A stretch of DNA of 36,831 nucleotides from Verrucomicrobiota bacterium (GTDB lineage: Bacteria; Verrucomicrobiota; Verrucomicrobiia; Opitutales; Opitutaceae): positions 1 through 36,831 of the forward strand of contig JAEXPQ010000303.1 of NCBI GenBank assembly GCA_023446735.1. Reading direction: 5' to 3'. Position numbers and translations under genes: made by a program. Of the stretch, positions 1 through 7,022 are shown in pieces; position 1 is the stretch's first letter, and each line of letters opens with the position of its first letter. The notes under the pieces are model-generated. The model was not told where the DNA came from, did no database searches, and worked only from the letters and a program-made list of their open reading frames with translations.

Positions 1-2
1 AC

Positions 3-626
3 TACACGATCGCCGCCGGCGACAGCCTGATCCAGTGGCTGGTGATTCCACGGATCGGCGCCCTGCTCGAGGCGGCGCCGGACATCCGCCTGGCCACCGC
101 CAACCTGCGCACCAACGACATCGTCCAGCAGCTTTCCGACGGGCGGATCGATTTCGGCGTGATCCGTCGCGATGCTCTCGTGACGGGACTCAAGTCCGCG
201 GGCCTGGGTCCGCTCTCCTACCGTGTCCTCGTGCCCAGGCTGCTGATCGGCCGGAAGACCAAGTTCACCCTGCAGGATGTCCTGACCTCGCTGCCCCTTG
301 TCTCCCAGAAGGCCGATGGCCAGTTCACGCAACGGCTGCGCGAGGCCGCGCGGTTGGTCGGCTCCGAGTTGGAGCCAGCGCTCGCCTGCGAGTCGTTTCC
401 CCAGGCGTTGGCCGCGGTACGCTCCGGGCGCTTCGCCGCCATTCTCCCGGCACTGGCGACGGCCGAACTGCCCGTCGGCTCCTTCCTTGAGTTGGACACC
501 CCAGAACTTGCGCCATTGAAGCGCGAACTGGTGCTCGCGTGGAATCCGCGTTCGACCAGTGTGCGCCCAGCCGCGGCCAAACTCGCGGAGCGGCTGGCGA
601 AGGCCCTAAGAATTTCCACGAACTGA
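3..626 (+). CDS. LysR-type transcriptional regulator, C-terminal effector domain (5' end cut by window edge)
   Basis: The reading frame is open from base 3 and runs into the window without a start codon, so this is the 3' part of a gene. About 207 residues are visible. They match the LysR co-inducer (periplasmic-binding-protein-like) domain, with motifs such as GDSLIQWLVIPRI, then LATANLRTNDIVQQL and DGRIDFGVIRRDAL. These correspond to the usual pattern of a solvent-exposed effector pocket followed by the strand that senses a small ligand. The DNA-binding helix-turn-helix lies off the window. LysR proteins usually control a divergent or adjacent gene. Here the downstream gene is 19 bases away on the same strand and is probably not the classical target. 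The ligand cannot be inferred. The GTG at 42 is internal, because family similarity continues upstream of it. Confidence 0.85.
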   Translation, partial: YTIAAGDSLIQWLVIPRIGALLEAAPDIRLATANLRTNDIVQQLSDGRIDFGVIRRDALVTGLKSAGLGPLSYRVLVPRLLIGRKTKFTLQDVLTSLPLVSQKADGQFTQRLREAARLVGSELEPALACESFPQALAAVRSGRFAAILPALATAELPVGSFLELDTPELAPLKRELVLAWNPRSTSVRPAAAKLAERLAKALRISTN

Positions 627-645
627 GCCGTATTTTCGGTCGTCA

Positions 646-1563
646 ATGACACCCACCAGCAAAGCCGTTCCCGCCGGGACCCAAGTGGTCTCGCTGCTCG
701 CCGTCCATGGCTCGCACGAGACCGTCGTGCATCCACGGGGCGCGGTGGGAGTGATCACCCGAACTCCGGTCGGCACCGAGGTGAACTACACCGTGCGCTT
801 CCCCGATGGTTTCGAGGCCGCTTTGACCATCGACCAGTTCGAGATCCTCAAACACTTCAAGGACCGCCTCGATGATCCGAGCGGTACGGCGGACTTCGGC
901 CTGAAGAGCCTCCTGATCTTCTCCTGCATCACCGGATCTCGTGCCTACGGTCTTGATACCGATGAATCCGACGTCGACCGGCGCGGTGTGTATCTTGCAC
1001 CGGCCAACCTGCAGTGGTCGCTCTACGGGGCTCCGGAACAGTTCGAGGATAACACCACGCAGTCGTGCTACTGGGAGCTCCAGAAGTTTCTCGTCCTCGC
1101 GCTCAAGGCGAACCCCAACGTCCTCGAATGCCTCTACTCCCCGCTCGTGGAATCAGCCAGCGCTCTCGGGCAGGAACTATTGGCTCTGCGCGAGCGCTTC
1201 CTCTCCCAGATGGTCTTCCAGACTTTCAACGGCTACGCGTTGAGCCAGTTTCGCAAACTGGAACAGGACCAACGCAACCAAGGCCACGTGCGCTGGAAAC
1301 ACGCCATGCATTTGGTGCGACTCCTCCTCACCGGTGCGGCCACGCTTCGCGAGGGACGGGTGCCCGTTCGCGTCGAGGACCACAAGAACCGCCTGCTCGC
1401 CGTAAAGCGCGGTGACATTCCATGGCCCGAGGTGAATGCCTGGCGATTGGAGCTGCACCGCGACTTCGATCGCGCGCTCACGGAAACCAAACTTCCCGAG
1501 CGGCCGGACTACGAGACGATCAATGGCTTCCTCGTCAAAGCACGCCGCTCGATGGTTCGATGA
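646..1563 (+). CDS. Pol-beta superfamily nucleotidyltransferase, RlaP/YcgL type, with an N-terminal small beta-domain
   Basis: The 305-residue protein has a minimal nucleotidyltransferase core. Gly97-Ser98 starts the helix that binds the nucleotide triphosphate, and GSRAYGLDTDESDVDRRGVY supplies the acidic metal ligands. Further along are the WELQKFLVLALKANPNVLECLYSP segment (residues ~145-168, shared with the RlaP/YcgL group) and a helical C-terminal part (RKLEQDQRNQ, KHAMHLVRLL). The family is known from RNA-repair gene neighbourhoods, but its substrate is not established. The first ~75 residues (HPRGAVGVITRTPVGTEV, VRFPDGFEAALT) look like a small SH3/KOW-like barrel joined to the enzyme. 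The stop codon overlaps the ATG of the broken HD gene (ATGA at 1560), so the two were probably translated together. ATG 646 has no clear Shine-Dalgarno sequence. Confidence 0.8.
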   Translation: MTPTSKAVPAGTQVVSLLAVHGSHETVVHPRGAVGVITRTPVGTEVNYTVRFPDGFEAALTIDQFEILKHFKDRLDDPSGTADFGLKSLLIFSCITGSRAYGLDTDESDVDRRGVYLAPANLQWSLYGAPEQFEDNTTQSCYWELQKFLVLALKANPNVLECLYSPLVESASALGQELLALRERFLSQMVFQTFNGYALSQFRKLEQDQRNQGHVRWKHAMHLVRLLLTGAATLREGRVPVRVEDHKNRLLAVKRGDIPWPEVNAWRLELHRDFDRALTETKLPERPDYETINGFLVKARRSMVR

Positions 1564-1865
1564 ACACCCTTGATCACTGTCGGTGGTCCTCGTTGTGGGG
1601 GCCGTCTCTTTCCCTCGAAAGATCCATCACCCCTCATCCTGGAGCTTCAGACGCTCTACTCGGCCGGAAATCGATACTACCACAACTGCGACCACATCAC
1701 GGATTGTCTGCGCGAGCTTGATTCTGAAGCCAATGCGCCAGCTGATCGGATCGCGCTGGAACTAGCGATTTGGTTCCACGACGCGATCTACGACTCGACC
1801 GCGAACGATAACGAGGAGCGCAGCGCGGCGCTCTCCGCGCTCCTCGCCAGAGAAGCGGAGCCGCC
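1560..1865 (+). pseudogene. Broken HD-domain phosphohydrolase (frameshifted and 3'-truncated)
   Basis: The expected start is ATG 1560, overlapping the preceding stop. It gives MNTLDHCRWSSLWG, which resembles the W..LW start of small predicted metal-dependent HD hydrolases. The frame must then shift by one base near the G/C run at 1597-1603 to continue as SPLILELQTLYSAGNRYYHN and DHITDCLRELD, then IALELAIWFHDAIYDS (the HD motif) and NDNEERSAALSALL. Dropping one base at 1602 would read WGRLFPSKDPSPLI. Similarity stops near 1860, about half the normal ~200 residues, where the convergent phosphatase gene ends on the other strand. The remaining HD metal-binding residues are missing, so the product is unlikely to work. 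A single-base sequencing error could explain the frameshift but not the truncation. Confidence 0.7.
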
Positions 1866-1883
1866 GTGGCGGAACGGGCGCCC

Positions 1884-2702
1884 TCAGGGCCGCGCCGTCT
1901 TCACCAACTCCACGATCTCGGCGACCGCCTCCGGACTGCCGGCGCAGTACTGCAGCGCCTTCATCTTCAAATCGAACTGCTGGAGCGGAAACGGCGAGGT
2001 GCCGAAGAAATGCATCGGCGCTCCCGCCTCGCGCGCGATCGCGGCCGCAGCGGCGATGTCCCACACCTTCACCGTGAAATCCATGCACACGTCGATGATG
2101 CCAAGCGAAGCGTACGTCAGGTGCAACGCACCGCTGCCGAACCCGCGCAGCTTGAAACGAGTGAGGACAGCTGCCGCCAGCGGCACGTAGCGCGGATCGA
2201 TCGGCGAGTGCGTGGCCACGATGCGTTCGTGCCGCCCGCTCCGTCCGAACTGCGGCTGGAGGCGCGTGTCGCCGTCCCACACGCCCTGCCCGGGGCCGCC
2301 GTGGAAGAGCGAACGCCGACCCAAGTCGTAAAGGAAACCATACACCGGCTCGCCGTCACACAGCAGCCCGAGCGAGATCGCCGTCACCGGCACGCCGAGG
2401 GCGAAGTTGTTCGTGCCGTCGATCGGATCGAGCACCCACGACCATTCGCCGCGGCGCGGCAGCGGGCTCTCGCCCACGGCGAGTTCCTCGCTGAAGAAGT
2501 CGTCGGCGGGGAAAGCCGCGCGCAGCTCGTCGAAGATCGCCGTGGAGATCGCGATGTCGGCGTCGGTCACGCGCGAGCCGTCGTGTTTCCAATGGCTGGT
2601 CGCGCGACCGAACTGGGCGTGGAAGAACGCGGCCTGGGCCATCACGGCCTGGCGGCCGGCGGCGATGCGGTTGGTGAGGGCGGAGGTGTTGGAAGCTGCC
2701 AC
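1884..2702 (-). CDS. Inositol monophosphatase family phosphatase
   Basis: The 272-residue product has the three signatures of the Mg2+-dependent inositol monophosphatase fold. These are SEEL (metal-binding Glu), DPIDGTNNFALGVP (motif A) and VWDIAAAAAIAREAGA (motif B with its Asp). Family members remove phosphate from inositol monophosphate, fructose bisphosphate, histidinol phosphate or PAP, and the sequence alone does not decide between these. GTG 2702 is chosen because family-like sequence begins at once (NTSALTNRIAAGRQAV). The frame upstream to ATG 2876 is Arg/Gly-rich and unlike the family, and ATG 2642 would cut into the first helix. The gene is convergent with the broken HD gene and divergent from the xylanase gene. 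It probably entered this position in the rearrangement that truncated the HD gene. Confidence 0.85.
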   Translation of the reverse strand: MAASNTSALTNRIAAGRQAVMAQAAFFHAQFGRATSHWKHDGSRVTDADIAISTAIFDELRAAFPADDFFSEELAVGESPLPRRGEWSWVLDPIDGTNNFALGVPVTAISLGLLCDGEPVYGFLYDLGRRSLFHGGPGQGVWDGDTRLQPQFGRSGRHERIVATHSPIDPRYVPLAAAVLTRFKLRGFGSGALHLTYASLGIIDVCMDFTVKVWDIAAAAAIAREAGAPMHFFGTSPFPLQQFDLKMKALQYCAGSPEAVAEIVELVKTARP

Positions 2703-2972
2703 GCTGCGAGCAAGGCGCCCCGGGGCGCCGCTGGAAACCCAAAAGAAAGCGGCCAGTCCAAGGCCCGAGACCGGCCCGAGGCGGCGGCGCTCACCGCAGG
2801 CGCGACCGGGGACGATTCTACAGTTGGAGCAGTGCGAGGATTTGCTCCGTCCGCCGGGCCCCCGAGAAATGCGCACCCCTTATGCCGGAGGCGCTCACAC
2901 CGCCGCCGATGCCCGGCCCCGGAAACGGCGGCACGGGCCTCCCCCGGGTCCACCTCCACCACCGACCTCCCC

Positions 2973-5900
2973 ATGAACCCACTCCGACGCGCCGCCTTGT
3001 TGGCGGCAATCGCCCTCCCCGTTCACCAGCTTCTCGCCGCCGGCGCACCACCGGTCGTCGTCGAAGCCGAATCCGGCACGCTCGGCGCCGACTACCTCCT
3101 CTCGACCGATGGAGCAACGCGCGCCATCGCGCCCGCCACCGACCTCTCCCGCACGCCCAACACCGATTGCCCCGGCTCCGCCGCCAAGGTCGCGTCGTTC
3201 ACCGTCTCGTTCCCCGCGGCGGGTACCTACAACCTCTACGTGCGCGTGCGGATCGGCGCCGGCGGCGCCGACGACGACAGCTTTTTCTACGGCAACGGCT
3301 TCGGCACCAAGTCCCCGACCGAACAGGGGGAATGGGTGATGGCCAACAACCTCTGGAACGTCGGCTTCACCGACGCCAACGCGGTGGTGACCGCCTCCGA
3401 CAGCCTGTGGGGCGCCGGCAGCGTCACCACCAGCGGCGTGTGGAAGTGGATCCAGCTCTCGTCGGGCTTCTTCGGCGAGGAAGGCCTCCAGTTCGCCGTG
3501 CCCGCCGCCGGACCGCAAACCCTGCAGATCGGCTCGCGGGAGAACGGCCTCGAGATCGACCGGATCGCCTTCGGCCCCGACGGCGTCTACTACACCGTCG
3601 CCCAGCTCGACGCCGGCTTGGCCGGCAGCACCACCCCGCCGGCCTTCGCCGCGGCCGAGACCGGCCTGCCGCTCGCAGCCGGCAAGTCCAAGTTCCTCGG
3701 CAGCTGCCACAGCGCCTCCCAGGCGACCGGCTTTCTCGACTACTTCAACCAGGTCACGCCCGAGAACGCCGGCAAGTGGGGCAGCGTCGAACAGACCCGC
3801 GACACCATGCGGTGGACCGAGCTCGACGCCGCCTACAACCTCGCGCGCGACAACGGCCTGAAGTTCCGCTTCCACATCCTCGTCTGGGGCAGCCAGCAGC
3901 CGGCATGGATCTCGAACCTCACAACCGCCGAAAAACGTGAGGAGATCGAGGAATGGTACGCCGCGGTGGCCGCTCGGTACCCCGATCTCGACTACATCGA
4001 GGTCGTCAACGAGCCGCTCCACGCCCCGCCCAACGGCGAGACGATCGCCTTCTCCACGAACAAGGCCGCCAACTACTCAGACGCACTCGGCGGCGCCGGC
4101 GCCTCCGGCTGGGAATGGCTGGTCGAGTCCTTCCGCCTCGCCCGCCGCCATTTCCCGGGAAAGAAGCTCGTGCTCAACGAGTACGGGCTTCTCAACGACG
4201 GCGCCCAGACCGCCCGTTACGTGCGCATCGTCGACCTGCTCAAGGCCGAGGACCTCGTCGACGTGGTCTCCGTGCAGGCCCACTCCTTCGAGATCAAGAG
4301 CACCCCCACCAACACCCTCTCGGCGAATCTCGCCACCCTCGCCGCCACCGGCCTCGAACTGATGATCACCGAGATGGACATCGACGACACCGCGGCCAGC
4401 CCCCAGCTCACCGACTACCGCCGCATTTTCCCCCTCTTCTGGGAGCACCCGTCCATGGTCGGCGTCACCCTCTGGGGCTTCCGGCCCGGCCTGTGGCGCG
4501 ACTCGTACGGCGCCGCCCTCCTCGCGGCCGACGGCACCGAGAAACCCGCCATGCAGTGGCTGCAACGATACGTACGCAACAACCTGCCCGCGATCGCCCC
4601 CGGCCAGGCCTTCTACGTCCCGGCCGGCACGCCCGCCGGCACCGTCCTCGGCACGGTCGCCGCCGCCGATCCCGACCCTAGCGCCACGCTGCAGGGCTGG
4701 ACCATCGTCGGCGGAACCGCCGCGGCCGCATGCGCCGTCGACCCGACCAGCGGCGCGCTGCGCCTCGCCGCCCCGGGCGCCCTCACCGTCGACCTCGCCT
4801 CCACCGCCACCGTGAAGTTGCGGGTCGGCGACAGCATCGGCACCAGCGAGCCGGCCACGGTCGTCCTGCGCACCGCGCCCGCACCGTGGGTCGCCGCCCA
4901 GCCGGCGGACCGCTCCGTCGCCGCCGGCACCGCGGTGAGCTTCACGGTCGCCGCCGTAGGCGAAGGCCCGTTGGCCTACCAATGGTTCCGCAACGGGCAG
5001 GCCGTCGCCGGCGCCACCGCGGCCTCCTTCGGGCCCATCACGGCCGACGCGGGCCAGCACGGCGCCACCTACCACTGCGAGATCACCAACACCCACGGCC
5101 AGGCCACCAGCCGCAACGCGCTGCTGCAGGTCGGCACCGCGTTTCCCCCGGTGATCGCCCGCCAGGCCCACGCGATCGGCGCCACCGAGGGCAAATCCGC
5201 CACGCCGTTCGTGGCCGCGGACGGCGCCACCGCCTTCCAGTGGTTCCGCAACGGCCGCCCGCTCGGCGCCGGCTCCGCCGCGTGGAGCATCCCCGCGATG
5301 ACCTCCACCGAGGTCGGCCTCTACGACTGCCTCGTCACCGGTCCGGGCGGCGACACCCTCTCGACCCCGATCGTCGTCGGTCTGGTCCCCGCCTCGGGAC
5401 AACGCACCGCCGGCTCGGTCACCACCTGGGCCGAGTGGCAGGACATCCGCCACCCGAACGGCAATACATACGACCAGTTCCTCCTGACCGGCCCCGCTGG
5501 CACCTTCACGGCCGACGCCGGGCAGATCGCCCGCATGTCGTTCCTCGATCCGCAGGGCAGCATCGTGCAGGTTGAGATGTCCGGCGCCGGCGCCATCACC
5601 GTCGTCCTCGACCCGACCACCGTGAGCGGCCCCAAGGCCCCCGCCCTCTACAACCAATCCGGCATCGAATACATGCAGGGCAAGGCGACCATCGTTCTCT
5701 CCGGGGCCGACACGACGACCCACTTCACGATCTACTCGGTGGGCACCTTCACCAACCCCGGCGTCACCCGGCCCGACGCGCCCTACGCCGGCTGGGCCGA
5801 CGTGGCCGCCGCGGGCGTCGCCACCGTCGACGGCAAGCTCGGCGGCATCCACCAGGGCAACGCCGGCTACAACGCCGACTTCGGCCCTACCGGCCTCTTC

Positions 5901-6194
5901 GCCCCCGGAGTCGCCAGCGTCGCCAGCCTCGTCGTCGTCCACGATGTCACCGCCCGCGGCACCGCGCAGCCGTACCTGCGCTTCGCACGCGGCGGCGCGG
6001 TCCAGCTCAAGATCGCCGGCGGCTCCCTGTCGCAGCCCAACGGCGACAGCGTCGGCGTCGCCGGCCTCTCCCGGCTGACCATGGGCGCCGGCCTCGATTC
6101 CTGCGGCCGCGACGCGCCCGCGCAGACCATCGGCAGCGCGCTGCTCGAGCCCGACGGGGCCAACGTGACTGCGACCGTCGTCGCCCGCCCGTAG
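2973..6194 (+). CDS. Secreted GH10 endo-beta-1,4-xylanase with carbohydrate-binding, cadherin-like, Ig-like and CTD modules
   Basis: The 1073-residue exported enzyme is predicted to cleave internal xylan bonds. Order of parts: signal peptide (1-~25, MNPLRRAALLAAIALPVHQL); a CBM6/35- or malectin-like beta domain (~28-215, starting VVVEAESGTLG); the GH10 barrel (~225-545); a cadherin-like stretch (~546-625); two Ig-like domains (~630-805, each with QWFRNG); and the shared C-terminal domain (806-1073). The GH10 acid/base is Glu347 in VVNEPLH and the nucleophile is Glu467 in ITEMDID, with TPENAGKWG and QAHSF also present. ATG 2973 is directly followed by the signal peptide and has a pyrimidine-rich leader but no Shine-Dalgarno sequence. 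A strong hairpin follows at 6238, so it is probably a single transcription unit. It is the first of five consecutive CTD genes. Confidence 0.93.
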   Translation: MNPLRRAALLAAIALPVHQLLAAGAPPVVVEAESGTLGADYLLSTDGATRAIAPATDLSRTPNTDCPGSAAKVASFTVSFPAAGTYNLYVRVRIGAGGADDDSFFYGNGFGTKSPTEQGEWVMANNLWNVGFTDANAVVTASDSLWGAGSVTTSGVWKWIQLSSGFFGEEGLQFAVPAAGPQTLQIGSRENGLEIDRIAFGPDGVYYTVAQLDAGLAGSTTPPAFAAAETGLPLAAGKSKFLGSCHSASQATGFLDYFNQVTPENAGKWGSVEQTRDTMRWTELDAAYNLARDNGLKFRFHILVWGSQQPAWISNLTTAEKREEIEEWYAAVAARYPDLDYIEVVNEPLHAPPNGETIAFSTNKAANYSDALGGAGASGWEWLVESFRLARRHFPGKKLVLNEYGLLNDGAQTARYVRIVDLLKAEDLVDVVSVQAHSFEIKSTPTNTLSANLATLAATGLELMITEMDIDDTAASPQLTDYRRIFPLFWEHPSMVGVTLWGFRPGLWRDSYGAALLAADGTEKPAMQWLQRYVRNNLPAIAPGQAFYVPAGTPAGTVLGTVAAADPDPSATLQGWTIVGGTAAAACAVDPTSGALRLAAPGALTVDLASTATVKLRVGDSIGTSEPATVVLRTAPAPWVAAQPADRSVAAGTAVSFTVAAVGEGPLAYQWFRNGQAVAGATAASFGPITADAGQHGATYHCEITNTHGQATSRNALLQVGTAFPPVIARQAHAIGATEGKSATPFVAADGATAFQWFRNGRPLGAGSAAWSIPAMTSTEVGLYDCLVTGPGGDTLSTPIVVGLVPASGQRTAGSVTTWAEWQDIRHPNGNTYDQFLLTGPAGTFTADAGQIARMSFLDPQGSIVQVEMSGAGAITVVLDPTTVSGPKAPALYNQSGIEYMQGKATIVLSGADTTTHFTIYSVGTFTNPGVTRPDAPYAGWADVAAAGVATVDGKLGGIHQGNAGYNADFGPTGLFAPGVASVASLVVVHDVTARGTAQPYLRFARGGAVQLKIAGGSLSQPNGDSVGVAGLSRLTMGAGLDSCGRDAPAQTIGSALLEPDGANVTATVVARP
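5388..6194 (+). repeat. CTD copy 1 (C-terminal domain of the xylanase)
   Basis: This encodes residues 806-1073 of the xylanase. The landmarks, which recur in all copies, are RTAGSVTTWAEWQ, YDQFLLTG, IARMSFLD, SIVQVEMSGAGAITVVLD, APALYNQ, THFTIYSVGT, GKLGGIHQGN, VKIAGGSLSQP and GAGLDSCGRDAPAQ. The only Cys (residue 1044) is 29 residues before the end. I do not recognise it as a named family. The short strand-like segments in series suggest an all-beta, possibly beta-helical fold. Confidence 0.85.
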
Positions 6195-6237
6195 CCGCCG
6201 CCTCCCGCCTCGGGAGCGGCTCGCCGCTCCGCCCTGA

Positions 6238-6274
6238 CGCCCGCCGGACTCGGTTTCCGGCGGGCGTTTCGTTT
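6238..6274 (+). terminator. Rho-independent terminator after the xylanase gene
   Basis: A perfect 11-bp stem (CGCCCGCCGGA at 6238-6248 with TCCGGCGGGCG at 6256-6266) and a 7-base loop are followed by TTTCGTTT. It lies 43 bases after the xylanase stop and would separate that gene from the first peptidase gene. Confidence 0.8.
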
Positions 6275-7022
6275 GCGGCCATGGACCACCCGGCGCTTGC
6301 CCGCCACCGATGGGCCAGGACACGGTCGCCGGGTTGAGACGCGCCGGAGTTTCGGCCGCCCCCGCGGAGCCGTGTCTATTTGGACGAGGGAGGAGGGTCG
6401 AGGAACGAGCGCCAAACCGTCGGTGAGCTGATCCAGTGCGCTGGTTGGCTCGGAGTCTCGCTGGACGCTGCGGCTCTCGACGCGCGTCGTCTCGACCCTC
6501 GACTGGCTGACTACGGCTGAGCCAACACCTGCAATTGCCGCGAGTCTAGGAGCGAGACCGCCCACACTACTGGTGGACACTGTCAGCGTGCTTACCCGCG
6601 CCTTTCGGAGCGCGAGCAAGCTCGCTGGCCGCGGCGATCGAATTGTCTGGCTGAGGCGAAGTCCTTCGCGGCTTTCGCCCCACCACGTTCCGGCCCCCGC
6701 GGAGGCTTCCCGGATACACGCCGCGCACCGCCCATCCCGCGCCACGGCAACCCCTCATTCACCATGGGGCTGATTCCCGGGTCGCCGCCGTCCCGCGGCA
6801 AACCATCCCGCCCGCAAGTGATTATTCCTCCGGCATTTACCATCCCGCGCCGCACCGGACGCGGCCGCGATCCCCCTGCCCGCCACCCTACACTCGGGCG
6901 GCGGGCGGACCGATGCGCCTGCGTCTTCCGCAGCCATGATCCCGCACGCGCGCCAGCCATCGCTCCATGGGTTCTCCACTACACCGGGTGGCGCGCGCAC
7001 CAGGCCCGGGGCGTTCGCACCG
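6275..7022. other. Long non-coding interval between the xylanase and first C10 peptidase genes
   Basis: This stretch of ~750 bases has no convincing gene. It is less uniformly GC-rich than the flanking genes and contains several inverted repeats. GAGGGTCGAG (6393-6402) pairs with CTCGACCCTC (6491-6500), and GTTGGCTC (6444-6451) pairs with GAGCCAAC (6519-6526). The two pairs interleave rather than nest. There is also a REP-like palindrome at 6612-6625. The frame upstream of the chosen peptidase start is open from 6936 but reads Arg/Pro/Gly-rich sequence and is not taken as coding. The peptidase promoter should lie in the 3' part; no clear -10/-35 pair was found. Confidence 0.6.
6612..6625. repeat. 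REP-like palindrome
   Basis: GCGAGC-AA-GCTCGC forms a 6-bp perfect stem. The surrounding GAGCGCGAGCAAGCTCGCTGG resembles the core of repetitive extragenic palindromes known from Pseudomonas. Only one copy is visible, so its repetitive nature is inferred. Confidence 0.4.

Noticed and set aside
1866..2972. Long open frame running in front of the xylanase start on the plus strand
   Set aside because: This part is antisense to the phosphatase gene and Arg/His-rich. The signal peptide begins at ATG 2973.
4077..6323. 748-codon open frame on the minus strand, opposite the xylanase
   Set aside because: The translation is dominated by Gly, Ala, Arg, Asp and Val with no domain or signal. It mirrors the real gene's codon pattern; such frames are expected opposite GC-rich genes.
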